Part shown: positions 17,808 to 26,834 of the stretch, piece after piece
Layout of the letters: every line of letters begins with the position of its first letter
How positions within the stretch are numbered: position 1 is the first letter of the stretch
Assembly: GCA_024234365.1 (NCBI GenBank)
Contig: JACKOK010000005.1
Location: forward strand, 62,001-126,000
Origin: Pseudomonadales bacterium
GTDB lineage: Bacteria; Pseudomonadota; Gammaproteobacteria; Pseudomonadales; Pseudohongiellaceae
DNA: 64,000 nucleotides
Reading direction: 5' to 3'
Made by a program: the position numbers and the translations under genes
Notes under the pieces: model-generated
Databases searched by the model: none
The model's input: the letters and a program-made list of their open reading frames with translations, nothing else
Told to the model about the DNA's origin: nothing

Positions 17808-20729
17808 ATGTTTGCTGTTGACCTGTCTTTGCTGCTCTCACGTTTCCCGTCTCGCTGGCTTGCCCTGTTCGTGCTGTTCGTGTTGAGCACCGGTCAGGGG
17901 CAGGCACAGGAACGCGAACTCGTGGAGGCGACTCTGAGCGAGGGCACCAATATGGCTGCGGCCATATCACCGGACGGCGAGACCCTGGTGCTGGCCCTGC
18001 AGGGCGTGTTGTGGACGGTGCCCGCCAGCGGAGGGGAGGCGCTTCCCCTCACGCCGCCGGAAATGGACGCACAGGAACCGGTGTGGTCACCCGATGGCTC
18101 GCGCATCAGTTTTTATTCCTTTGTGGGGGATGCTTTTTCGGTCTGGACGGTGGAGCCGGACGGTGACAATCTGGAGCGGATCGAAAACGGGCAGGGGGCC
18201 GATGCACGTTACCCTGCCTTCACCTACGACAGCCGCCAGATTCTGTATTCCAGCGACCAGAACGGTGGCTATGCGGTCTGGATGACGGACCTGCGCAGTG
18301 GTGAGCGGCGGCCCTTGACCAGTGCGCAGGAAACCGGCTATCTGCCACCGACGACCCCGTATTTTTCCGGTGACGGCAATGCGGTTTACCCGACACTTTC
18401 CCCCGATGGCAACAACCTGGCCTTCGTGATCGACGGAGCGGAAAGCCGTCTTGTGGTGCGGGAGCTCTACGGTCGTGGTCTGCGTGAACTTTATCGTGCG
18501 CCCCTGCTTGGTGCGCCGCTGTGGTCGCCCGATGGCAACGGGCTCTATATCGTCGGCATGGACGGCAATGACACGTATCTGGCGCTGGTGCCGATGGATG
18601 GCTTGGGCGAAACCATCCTGGTCGAGGGCGGCGATATCTTCCCCTTCCGCCCCAGCATGGGGCCGGATGGCACGCTTTATTACACGGCGGATGGACAAGT
18701 GAAAACCCTGAGCCCGGCAGGGGAACCCGGTGCGGCAGTGCCCTTTACGGCGCGGGTGACACTGGATCGCACCCCTTATGAGCGGCGCTCGTATGATTTT
18801 CGTGAGCAGACGCCACGCAAGGCCCTGGGCATCATCGACCCGGTGCTGTCGCCCGATGGCAGCCAGGCGGTGTTTGCCGCGCTGGGAGACCTGTGGCTGG
18901 CGGATCTGGACAACGGTGAGCCGCGCCAGCTTACGGACGATGTTTATATTGATCTGTCGCCAAGCTGGTCCCCGGACGGGCAGCAGCTTGCCTGGGTGTC
19001 TGACCGTGATGGCAAGTCGGATATCTGGGTCATGCAACTGAGTGATGGCCGTGCCACCCGCCTGACGGATCTGGACAAGGCCCCCAGCTCACCGGTCTGG
19101 GGGCCGCAGGGCCAGCGTATCGCCTATCTGCGCGATGTGGGCAACAGCGTGTTTATCTCGTCCACGGTCAATGTCATCGATGTGGCCTCGGGGGCGGACA
19201 CGGCCATTTCGGAGGCGATGTTTGGGCCCAGTGCTCCCGCGTGGTCGCCCGATGGCAGCAAGGTAGCGGTGTACTACCGTGACCCGGGCAACAGCCGTTT
19301 CCGCGAAGGGCATAACGTGCTGTATGTGTTGCCTGCCAGTGGCGAGGGCGAGAAGTTCTTTGTCAGCCCCGTGCCGGGCAAGTCTCTGGGGCGGCGGCAG
19401 CACAATCGTCCCGCCTGGTCGCCGGCAGGGGACATGGTCTATCGCATCGACGGGGAACTGTGGACGGTGCCCATGCAGGCCGATGGCACACTGGGCGATG
19501 CCCGCCGCATTGCGGCAGCGGGGGAGAACCCGAGCTGGTCTGCCGATGCCTCACGGCTGATCTATGTGGATGGCGACACCATCAAGCTGTACGAAAAGCG
19601 CCGCCGCCGCACGCGTGAGCTTGCCATCCAGCCGCAGTGGGTACAGGCGCTGCCGCAGAATGCGCTGACCATTCGTGCCGGGCGTCTGTTTGATGGCGTG
19701 AACGATGGTACGACTTCCGGCGTGGATATCGTGGTGCAGAACGGGGTGATTACCGATGTGCGGCAGGCGGGGTTCAGCCAGGTGGTTGGTACCCTGATCG
19801 ATGCCTCCGACAAGTTTGTGATGCCGGGGCTGATCGAGAGCCACACCCACCAGTCCACCACTCTGGGCATCATGCTGGGCGACCACTACCTCTGCCATGC
19901 CATCACCACCGTGCGGGAAACGGGAGATGACCCGTATCATGCCGTTGAGCGCCGTGAGGCGGAGGCCTCCGGGCGCCGCCCCGGCCCCCGTGTGTTTACG
20001 GCCGGGCCATTGAACGAAGGCTCACGTGTCTCCTATGGCGTGTCGGAAACCGTGCAAAGCCCGCAGCGGGTGGCCGAATCCATGCGGCTTTCCAGTGCCC
20101 TGCAACTGGATATGTACAAAAGCTATGTGCGTCAGGATTACACGGCACAGCAGCGGGCGATCGAGCTGGCTCACGAGAGTGGAATTCCGGTGTCCTCGCA
20201 CGAACTCTATCCTGCCGTGGCCAATGGCATCGATCAGATGGAACATCTCGCCGCCACTTCCCGCCGGGGCTACTCGCTGAAAGAGAGCCGTTTGAATATC
20301 GCCTATCAGGATGTGATAGAGCTGACGACCAAGTCCCGGGTGATCATTACGCCGACCATGTCGCTGAGCGAGCGTAGCTCCAATCTGGAGGCACAGAAGG
20401 CAACGCTGCTGAAGATCATCAACGGCGGTGGCCGCATTGTAGCCGGCACGGATTCACCCTTCGTGGCCTTTGCCGATTCCCTGCACCGCGAACTCGAAAT
20501 TTATGTCGAGGCCGGGCTCAGCACGTCCCAGGCTCTGCGCTCCGCCACCTCCGATGCGGCGAATGCCCTGGGTGCAGGCAATCAACTGGGACGTGTGGCA
20601 CCTGGCTATATGGCCGACCTGGTGATTCTCGATGGCAATGCCATCAACGATATTCAGCAGATCCGCCGGGTCAACACCGTGATCAAGAACGGCAGCGTGG
20701 CCTGCGTCAACCCGGTTGCGGCGCCTTGA
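17808..20729 (+). CDS. Secreted TolB-like beta-propeller plus amidohydrolase
   Basis: The start at 17808 has ATCAGGAGAAC before it; the longer frame would overlap pap. The 973-aa protein has a signal peptide ending near QGQAQE (residue 35). About 600 residues of WD40/PD40-type repeats follow, with recurring SPDG and WSPDG motifs, and then a metal-dependent amidohydrolase: NALTIRAGRLFDG, the metal pair LIESHTHQS (near residue 681) and the late Asp in AGTDSPF. The architecture matches periplasmic propeller-amidohydrolases thought to act on peptides or related amides. The gene ends base-to-base against the convergent M28 peptidase. Confidence 0.88.
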   Translation: MFAVDLSLLLSRFPSRWLALFVLFVLSTGQGQAQERELVEATLSEGTNMAAAISPDGETLVLALQGVLWTVPASGGEALPLTPPEMDAQEPVWSPDGSRISFYSFVGDAFSVWTVEPDGDNLERIENGQGADARYPAFTYDSRQILYSSDQNGGYAVWMTDLRSGERRPLTSAQETGYLPPTTPYFSGDGNAVYPTLSPDGNNLAFVIDGAESRLVVRELYGRGLRELYRAPLLGAPLWSPDGNGLYIVGMDGNDTYLALVPMDGLGETILVEGGDIFPFRPSMGPDGTLYYTADGQVKTLSPAGEPGAAVPFTARVTLDRTPYERRSYDFREQTPRKALGIIDPVLSPDGSQAVFAALGDLWLADLDNGEPRQLTDDVYIDLSPSWSPDGQQLAWVSDRDGKSDIWVMQLSDGRATRLTDLDKAPSSPVWGPQGQRIAYLRDVGNSVFISSTVNVIDVASGADTAISEAMFGPSAPAWSPDGSKVAVYYRDPGNSRFREGHNVLYVLPASGEGEKFFVSPVPGKSLGRRQHNRPAWSPAGDMVYRIDGELWTVPMQADGTLGDARRIAAAGENPSWSADASRLIYVDGDTIKLYEKRRRRTRELAIQPQWVQALPQNALTIRAGRLFDGVNDGTTSGVDIVVQNGVITDVRQAGFSQVVGTLIDASDKFVMPGLIESHTHQSTTLGIMLGDHYLCHAITTVRETGDDPYHAVERREAEASGRRPGPRVFTAGPLNEGSRVSYGVSETVQSPQRVAESMRLSSALQLDMYKSYVRQDYTAQQRAIELAHESGIPVSSHELYPAVANGIDQMEHLAATSRRGYSLKESRLNIAYQDVIELTTKSRVIITPTMSLSERSSNLEAQKATLLKIINGGGRIVAGTDSPFVAFADSLHRELEIYVEAGLSTSQALRSATSDAANALGAGNQLGRVAPGYMADLVILDGNAINDIQQIRRVNTVIKNGSVACVNPVAAP

Positions 20730-22094
20730 TCAGAAAGCGCCTGCCGGCCCGGGAAAGACCACCGGGCTCTGCAGGCCATCTTCCGAGACGCTGGAGACGC
20801 CAAAGAAATAATTGTCGATAACCACGTTCTCCAGCGTGAAACTGTCCACATTGCCCACGCTGCGCGAGTGTGTCCACTGTGCGTCCGTGGTCAAACGCCA
20901 GTGCACCCGATAGGCAGCGGCACCTGGCACTTTCTGCCAACTCAGTGTGGTGTCGGGGCTTACTTGACCACGAATGCTGACCTGGGTGGGCGGTGCGGGA
21001 GCCCAGGCCATGGAGGCGAGGGTAACGGCATTGAGCGCCGTCAACTTTGCCGCATAGTCGAAGTCCACATGTTCGATGACATCGCCATAGGCAATTCCGT
21101 TTTCCACCCGCACGTCCTGATGCTGCCAGTGATAGTTCTCATTGGTCTCCATGATGCGTACCGCCGGCAACCCCACCTCATTGAAAGGGCGGTGGTGCCC
21201 ACCGCGACCAAAGCGATCAAGGCGGTAGACCATCATCACATCGAGATTGGGGACGTAGAGATCCGCCATGGTGTCGATATAGCGTGCGAGATTGCGCGAT
21301 GCCGAATCCAGTTCGCCGCCCTGAAAGCGCCGCTGTGTGGCCTCATCCTGCGTCTCCACATACCGGGTGCCTTCGGAGAACACGCGGGCGGTGCTGTTGT
21401 TCACCACGCCGTTGATGCCGCGGATATTGCCGATCATGTCGTTATTGACGACCGCCTGCAGATGCCAGCCCTGGGCCAACGCGTGGCGGGCCAGAATCTC
21501 GCCGCCATTGAGCCCCTGCTCCTCGCCGGAGAGACCGACATAGAGGATGGAACCGGGAAAGCGGTACTGCGACAGAACGCGGGCCGTTTCCAGCACTCCG
21601 GCCATGCCTGAGGCATTGTCGTTGGCGCCGGGGGAATCGCTGGTGAAATCCATCGGGTCGCTGACGCGGTTGTCGATGTCGCCGCTCATCATGACAAAAC
21701 GATTGCTGTCCCGCGTGCCGCGCTGAATGGCGATGACGTTGACCACTTCCACTGGGTTGGGAATGCGGCTGGTGCCGGAGACCGTGTCGCTGACATACAT
21801 CACCTCCAGGCATCCGCCGCAGGCACGGGATATGCGCTCGAACTCCGCGTGAACCCAGCGTCTTGCGGCACCGATGCCGCGCGTGTCGGACTCTGTCTCC
21901 GAGAGGGTGTGCCGGGTACCGAAGTTCACCAGAGTTTCGATATCGCTCTGTATGCGTGCGGCAGAGGGGCTGATGCCGATGGTGTAGAGGGCTTGTTCGT
22001 CTGCCAGGCCGACACTGCTCAGCGTGGTCAAGACAAGGGTGGCGACAAGGGTCTTCGGAAGTCGTAAACGCTGGGCGTATGCAGTTCTGTTCAT
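20730..22094 (-). CDS. Secreted M28-family metallopeptidase
   Basis: The start at 22094 (MNRTAYAQR) gives a signal peptide ending SSVGLA near residue 31 and a 454-aa product. Zinc-binding parts of M28 are visible: MMSGDIDNRVSD, DSPGANDNASGMAG (bridging Asp), SGEEQGLNGG (catalytic Glu-Glu), VNNDMIG and a late His in GRGGHHRPFNE. The C-terminal 90 residues look like a fibronectin type III-like domain (VSIRGQVSPDTTLSWQKV). It is probably a periplasmic or secreted aminopeptidase. Together with the convergent propeller-amidohydrolase it suggests peptide scavenging. Confidence 0.88.
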   Translation of the reverse strand: MNRTAYAQRLRLPKTLVATLVLTTLSSVGLADEQALYTIGISPSAARIQSDIETLVNFGTRHTLSETESDTRGIGAARRWVHAEFERISRACGGCLEVMYVSDTVSGTSRIPNPVEVVNVIAIQRGTRDSNRFVMMSGDIDNRVSDPMDFTSDSPGANDNASGMAGVLETARVLSQYRFPGSILYVGLSGEEQGLNGGEILARHALAQGWHLQAVVNNDMIGNIRGINGVVNNSTARVFSEGTRYVETQDEATQRRFQGGELDSASRNLARYIDTMADLYVPNLDVMMVYRLDRFGRGGHHRPFNEVGLPAVRIMETNENYHWQHQDVRVENGIAYGDVIEHVDFDYAAKLTALNAVTLASMAWAPAPPTQVSIRGQVSPDTTLSWQKVPGAAAYRVHWRLTTDAQWTHSRSVGNVDSFTLENVVIDNYFFGVSSVSEDGLQSPVVFPGPAGAF

Positions 22095-22198
22095 GAAGGA
22101 GGCTCCGCGCCTGTGGCTGTGAAGGGGATGACAATGCGCCAACGTCCCCAGAGTACACAGGTGAGATCCGTTCTGGAATGCCTGGCGGAATATTGTGT

Positions 22199-23260
22199 TC
22201 AGTTCCCCATCATGGGAGATGCCGAGTTGAGGAGTGCATAGCCCCGGTTCAGCATCATCAATCCCATGAACATGACCAGTACGGCAGACACACGGATCAA
22301 TTGTCGAATGGATTCCTGTGACAGATAGCTGGCGAAAAAGCCGAAGCCGATCAACGGCGGCAGGGTGCCAAGCCCGAAACTGGCCAGCATCAGGGCGCCG
22401 GTGAGTGGTTCGCCGGTTCCTGCGGCCATGATGTACATGGCCTGCAAGGGGCCGCAGCCCAGCAGAAGTCCGTTCAGAAGGCCGGTAACGAATGGCGTGC
22501 GCGGATGTGACAGGGATGCCATGACCTTTCTGGTCATGGCCTTGGGAAAGCGCAGGGTCAGAAGACGCAACTCGGGGATCAGGTGCAACATCTTCAGGCC
22601 AAACAGGAGCAGAAAGACACCCGCAATCAGGGCTGCCCAGCCACGCATGAGTGGCGTGACTGCAATCAGCGCGCCTGCCGCCCCGAACAGGGCACCGATC
22701 GTGGCATAGGAAAGGGTCTTGCCACTGCCGTACGCAGCATGCGCGATGGCGGCGTCTCCCAGGCTATTGGTTCTCTGTGCGTAGTTGACCACGAAACTGC
22801 CGCACATGCCGATGCAGTGAAATCCTGTCAGGAAGCCGATGAGCAGCAGGGCGGCGTAGCTCACACCGGAGTTGATCTGCATCATGACGCCGGGCATCAG
22901 ACTGCGCCCCCATTGCACGATGCCTCCGATACTGACAAGCAGCGCCAGGAACAACAGTACATTGCGGATACGATGGTCTGATTTTTTCCCCGCAACTGCA
23001 GTCGCTACCGATTGCTTGCTCACGTCAATGTCGGTCAGTGCCGCTTGTCCGGGCACCTCGTAGCCCAGGTTTTCGATGGCCTTCGCGATGAAGGAGGGGG
23101 ATGTTCTGGCGGGATCATACAAGAGCGTTACGCGATGTTCGGTATGGCTGGCGTGTACCTCGCGGATGCCCTCACTCGTTTCCAGTGCGTTTTCAATGGC
23201 ACTTTCACAGCCGCCGCAGACCATGCCGTTGACTTGCAACTGCAGAGATTTTTCCTTCAT
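22199..23260 (-). CDS. HMA-domain/TauE-SafE (DsbD_2-like) membrane protein, probable copper handling
   Basis: Starting at MKEKSL (23260) the protein has 353 aa. Residues 1-70 are a heavy-metal-associated domain with GMVCGGCESAIENAL (CxxC). After a linker come about seven helices of the COG2836 type with LTGFHCIGMCGSFVVNYAQ and LLLGCGPLQAMYI, each keeping a Cys pair or single Cys within the membrane. Such fusions are usually linked to copper delivery or export for cytochrome oxidases. An alternative start at 23272 has GGAG too close to it. The 5' region is shared with a divergent Cys-rich small protein. Confidence 0.82.
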   Translation of the reverse strand: MKEKSLQLQVNGMVCGGCESAIENALETSEGIREVHASHTEHRVTLLYDPARTSPSFIAKAIENLGYEVPGQAALTDIDVSKQSVATAVAGKKSDHRIRNVLLFLALLVSIGGIVQWGRSLMPGVMMQINSGVSYAALLLIGFLTGFHCIGMCGSFVVNYAQRTNSLGDAAIAHAAYGSGKTLSYATIGALFGAAGALIAVTPLMRGWAALIAGVFLLLFGLKMLHLIPELRLLTLRFPKAMTRKVMASLSHPRTPFVTGLLNGLLLGCGPLQAMYIMAAGTGEPLTGALMLASFGLGTLPPLIGFGFFASYLSQESIRQLIRVSAVLVMFMGLMMLNRGYALLNSASPMMGN

Positions 23261-23416
23261 GGAGTCCCCCATTTCTCCGACTCGCCCATCGGGCCGCAGG
23301 GGCCGGATTCGGCACTTTCTTGATGCAACGCATGGAATGTCGGGTGATTCCGTGCCACGATGCAGGCGTGTGACCTTGAGCCACACATCATTCACATTCA
23401 TCAGGAGGATAAGAAG

Positions 23417-23557
23417 ATGTCCAGAGAGACTGGAGACCGTTATCGCTGTGATTCATGCAAGGCCGAGCTTGTGTATGTGAAGGGCTGTCCGTGCCCGAGC
23501 ACCATGCCACACTCCGAAACCTGCTGCGGCAAGCAGATGACCAAGGTGACGGAGTAA
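23417..23557 (+). CDS. 46-aa Cys-rich metal-binding protein
   Basis: TCAGGAGGAT sits 9 bases before the ATG at 23417, a strong ribosome site. The 46 residues include seven Cys: YRCDSCKAEL, KGCPCPS and ETCCGKQM. The arrangement looks like a small zinc-ribbon or rubredoxin-like knuckle with extra thiols, and His/Met residues (TMPHSE, KQMTK) could bind copper. I do not recognise a named family. It is divergent from the HMA-TauE gene across an intergenic region of about 150 bases, which suggests joint metal-responsive control. Confidence 0.7.
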   Translation: MSRETGDRYRCDSCKAELVYVKGCPCPSTMPHSETCCGKQMTKVTE

Positions 23558-23985
23558 TTCAGAGCGGGGCAGTGGGCCGGTCAAAGCACACACTGCCCCG
23601 GAAGTCGGGGTTCCAGCGCAGCGGAGTTACCCGAACTTCCCTTGCAAGGTAACCGTGCATACCTTCACGGGCAACGCGACAAGATGTCGCATTCCGCCTG
23701 TTCGGCTTTCCCTCCAGCGCCCTGAGGCGCCCGTATGGATTCTCCTGCTTTCCGTTCCGCAGGCCTTCTGTCTTTTTCCTGTCTTGTCAAAATCAGCCAT
23801 GTCAGAGTCAAATTTGACAAAGATGAGGCGTTTGCCGTCATTCGCGCTATGCTGGTGTCCCTGGAAACCCGGGAAATTCCGCCCTGATACGGAGGCAGGG
23901 AAGTGCGGCACAGGGTTTGCTAGGAGCATGGCGACAGACGATTGAGCGATTCATCGGCCCGCGAGACCTGGGGAAGGACACCAAG
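23558..23985. other. 428-base non-coding region before cioA
   Basis: No credible gene is seen. It holds an inverted repeat at 23566-23574/23591-23599 (GGGGCAGTG and its complement, 16-base loop) just after the Cys-rich gene, probably its transcript end. It also holds a perfect 12-base palindrome at 23807-23818 in the likely control region of cioAB. Confidence 0.6.
23807..23818. promoter_or_regulatory. Perfect palindrome GTCAAATTTGAC upstream of cioAB
   Basis: The 12-base palindrome lies about 170 bases before the cioA start. It overlaps TTGACA (23814-23819), which could serve as a -35 element, although no good -10 is seen at the right distance. A dimeric regulator site is plausible; the sequence is not a good Fnr/Anr box (TTGAT-N4-ATCAA). 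Confidence 0.35.
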
Positions 23986-25365
23986 ATGCCATTCGATCCA
24001 TTTGTGCTGGCGCGCATTCAGTTTGCGGCCAATATCAGTTTTCACATTCTCTTTCCTACGCTCTCGATCGGCCTGTGCTGGATTCTGCTGTACTTCCGCA
24101 CACGCTTTACGCTGAGTGGTGACAAGGACTGGGAGTACGCCTATTTCTTCTGGGTGAAGATCTTTGCCCTGACCTTCGCCCTGGGCGTGGTCAGTGGCAT
24201 CACCATGAGTTTTCAGTTCGGCACCAATTGGCCGGGCTTCATGGAACGTGCGGGCAATATCGCAGGCCCGCTTCTGGGCTATGAGGTGCTGACCGCCTTC
24301 TTTCTGGAGGCCTCCTTCCTCGGCATCATGCTGTTCGGCAAGGATCGCGTGTCCAACCGGGTGCATCTGCTGGCTGCTACCCTGGTGGCAGTGGGCACCA
24401 CCTTCTCGGCGTTCTGGATTCTGAGCCTGAACTCGTGGATGCAGACGCCCACCGGGTACACCATGAACGAGGGGGTGATGATGGTGCAGGACTGGTGGGC
24501 CATCATCTTCAACCCGTCCTTTCCCTACCGCTTTGCACACATGCTGGTGGCCTCGCTGCTGACCAGCGCCTTCTTCGTGGCGGGCATCAGCGCCTGGCGC
24601 GTGCGTGACCGGCTGGATGGCCCGGCGACGCGCAAGGTGCTTCGCACCGGTATTCTGATGGCAGCGGTACTGGCGCCGCTGCAGATATTTCTGGGTGACC
24701 TGCACGGGCTGAACACGCTGGAGCATCAACCGGCGAAGCTAGCCGCGATCGAAGGCATTTGGGAGACCCATTCCGGCGTCGGGCTGACCCTGTTCGGTTT
24801 CCCCGACGAGGAGGAGAGAACCACACACATGAAGGTGGAGATTCCGAAGGCGGCCAGCGTCATTCTGACACACTCCCTGAATGGCGAAATTCAGGGCCTG
24901 AACGAGTTTGAGGGGGAACACCCGCCGGTGGCGATTGTGTTCTGGTCCTTCCGCATCATGGTGGGCGTAGGCATGCTGATGCTGCTGGTGGCCTGGTATG
25001 CGGCATGGCAGTGGTGGCAGAGAAGGGAGGAGAATCCCCTGTTGCTGACACTGCTCTCGCTGATGACCTATTCCGGCTGGGTGGCGGTGCTGGCGGGCTG
25101 GTATGTGACCGAGATCGGGCGGCAGCCCTGGATCGTCTACGGAGTTCTGACCTCCCAGGAGGTAGTGGCAGAGCACGGCTCGGGAATGCTGCTGAGCACC
25201 CTGATTGCCTATCTGCTTCTCTATGGATTCCTGCTGGTTTCCTATCTCATGACCCTGCGCTACCTCGCTTCCAAACCTGCGCGTTCCCTGTTGACGCTGC
25301 AACAAAAGGCGCAGGAGGCTCAGACCACACTGGGTTCACTGCACACGCCACAGGAGGGACTCTGA
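23986..25365 (+). CDS. cioA: Cytochrome bd-type (cyanide-insensitive) ubiquinol oxidase subunit I
   Basis: The start at 23986 (MPFDPFVLARIQFAANISFH) follows GGGGAAGGAC; the product has 459 aa. Haem-ligand regions are visible: the His in FAANISFHILFPT, a Met in GISAWRVRDRL context and the quinol-site segment GLNEFEGEHPPVAIVFW. The short loop between helices 6 and 7, lacking the long Q-loop insert of E. coli CydA, and the overall length fit the CioA branch. This oxidase reduces oxygen with ubiquinol without pumping protons and tolerates cyanide/sulfide. It is coupled to cioB with one base between stop and start. Confidence 0.92.
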   Translation: MPFDPFVLARIQFAANISFHILFPTLSIGLCWILLYFRTRFTLSGDKDWEYAYFFWVKIFALTFALGVVSGITMSFQFGTNWPGFMERAGNIAGPLLGYEVLTAFFLEASFLGIMLFGKDRVSNRVHLLAATLVAVGTTFSAFWILSLNSWMQTPTGYTMNEGVMMVQDWWAIIFNPSFPYRFAHMLVASLLTSAFFVAGISAWRVRDRLDGPATRKVLRTGILMAAVLAPLQIFLGDLHGLNTLEHQPAKLAAIEGIWETHSGVGLTLFGFPDEEERTTHMKVEIPKAASVILTHSLNGEIQGLNEFEGEHPPVAIVFWSFRIMVGVGMLMLLVAWYAAWQWWQRREENPLLLTLLSLMTYSGWVAVLAGWYVTEIGRQPWIVYGVLTSQEVVAEHGSGMLLSTLIAYLLLYGFLLVSYLMTLRYLASKPARSLLTLQQKAQEAQTTLGSLHTPQEGL

Positions 25366-25366
25366 C

Positions 25367-26359
25367 ATGGCTGACTGGTTACCACTGTTTTTCCTCGGCA
25401 TCATGGGCCTGGCGCTGCTCGTCTATATCATTCTGGACGGCTACGATCTGGGCATCGGCATCTTGCTCTCGCGGGCGGAGGAGGACGAGAAGGACCAGAT
25501 GATCGCGTCCATCGGTCCGTTCTGGGATGCCAACGAGACCTGGATTGTGCTGGGCGTGGGGGTACTGCTGATTGCCTTTCCCGCCGCTTACGGGCTGGTG
25601 CTGACCGAGCTGTATCTGCCCGCGACGCTGATGCTGATGGGGCTGATTCTGCGCGGAGTATCTTTCGACTTCCGCGCCAAGGCAAAGACGCAGTACAAGC
25701 AGCGCTGGAACCGGCTGTTTGCGCTGGGGTCTTTGCTCGCAGCCACGTCCCAGGGCTGGATGCTGGGGGCCTATGTGGTGGGGCTGGAGCACAGTGCCGT
25801 CGGCATGGCGTTCTCCGCCGGGATTGCAGTCACGCTGCCCGCGCTCTACATCATGCTGGGCTGTGGCTGGCTGATCATGAAGGCCGACGGCAGCCTCTAT
25901 GAGAAGGCGATTGCCGGGGCGCGCTGGACAGTGTTGCCCATGGGCATCGGCATCTTCCTGCTCTCCATCGCTACACCGATCGTCAGCGAGGTGATTGCCG
26001 CCAAGTGGTTTACGCTGCCTGCCGCCATCGGACTGTTGCCCATTCCCATCAGTACCTCGCTGGCCTACGCCGCCATCGTCTGGGTGTTATGGCAGCGGCG
26101 CATACTGGATGCCGGTTTCGGTTGGCTGGTGTTCGTGTGCCTGATCGTGATCTGCCTGATGTCGGCGCTGGGGCTTGCCTACAGTATTTACCCCGACATC
26201 GTGATCAACCGCATGACCATCTGGGATACGGCCTCGTCGCCGGAATCTCTGCGTTTCACCTTCTACGGAGTTGCCCTGACGGTACCGATGATTCTGGTGT
26301 ATACCGTGTTCATTTACCGCATCTTCTCCGGCAAGGCGACGAAGCTGAGCTATGAATAG
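25367..26359 (+). CDS. cioB: Cytochrome bd-type ubiquinol oxidase subunit II
   Basis: A 330-aa partner of the preceding subunit. The N-terminus has LLVYIILDGYDLGIGIL (residues 15-31), the CydB signature, followed by IGPFWDANETWIVLG (near 47-61) and VSFDFRAKA. About eight or nine helices are visible. It starts one base after the cioA stop, and its own ribosome site (ACAGGAGGGAC) lies within the end of cioA. No cydX-like small subunit is seen after it. Confidence 0.92.
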   Translation: MADWLPLFFLGIMGLALLVYIILDGYDLGIGILLSRAEEDEKDQMIASIGPFWDANETWIVLGVGVLLIAFPAAYGLVLTELYLPATLMLMGLILRGVSFDFRAKAKTQYKQRWNRLFALGSLLAATSQGWMLGAYVVGLEHSAVGMAFSAGIAVTLPALYIMLGCGWLIMKADGSLYEKAIAGARWTVLPMGIGIFLLSIATPIVSEVIAAKWFTLPAAIGLLPIPISTSLAYAAIVWVLWQRRILDAGFGWLVFVCLIVICLMSALGLAYSIYPDIVINRMTIWDTASSPESLRFTFYGVALTVPMILVYTVFIYRIFSGKATKLSYE

Positions 26360-26441
26360 AGACGATGATTGATATCCAGGGTGTTGTTTGCTGGCAAGGA
26401 CTGGCACACTGGGGCAGAAGCCAGACAGGAGGAGTCAGAGC

Positions 26442-26824
26442 ATGTGGTATCAGGGCGGCTGCCTTTTGCGGCGCGGTGCAGTTTGAGGTGGAGGCACCGG
26501 AGGTAATCGAGTGCAGTGACTGCAATTGCTCCATCTGCGCGAAGGCGGGGTTTCTGCATCTGATCGTGCCCAAGTCCCGCTTTCGTCTGCTGCAGGGGGA
26601 GGATCAGTTGAGTCTTTATACCTTCAATACCGGCGTGGCGAAGCACACCTTCTGCCGTACCTGTGGCATCAAACCCTTCTATATTCCGCGCTCCAACCCC
26701 GACGGGGTGGATATCAATGTGCGCTGCCTGAACCCCATTCCGCAGAACCTGCACATCACCAAATTCGACGGACAGAAACTGAGCAGCACGGCGCCGAACT
26801 GGCACATCTCAGTAAGAAACGTCC
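26442..26824 (+). pseudogene. GFA-family (glutathione-dependent formaldehyde-activating-like) gene, frameshifted twice
   Basis: A strong AGGAGGAG precedes the ATG at 26442, which opens MWYQGGC, the expected GFA start. The frame then breaks at 26463-26466 (one extra base in CTTT), after which the next frame gives CGAVQFEVEAPEVIECSDC and CSICAKAGF, with the zinc pattern CGA..CSDCNCSIC..FCRTCGI. Near 26780 a second break is needed to pass from KFDGQ to EQHGAELAHLSKK, the usual C-terminal helix. Either the gene is decayed or the assembly has indels here. The zinc Cys set itself is intact. Confidence 0.75.
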
Positions 26825-26834
26825 TGATCCTGTT

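Noticed and set aside
23627..23945. Open frames on both strands between the Cys-rich protein and cioA
   Set aside because: Neither has a ribosome site nor protein-like composition; the region holds a palindrome typical of control DNA.
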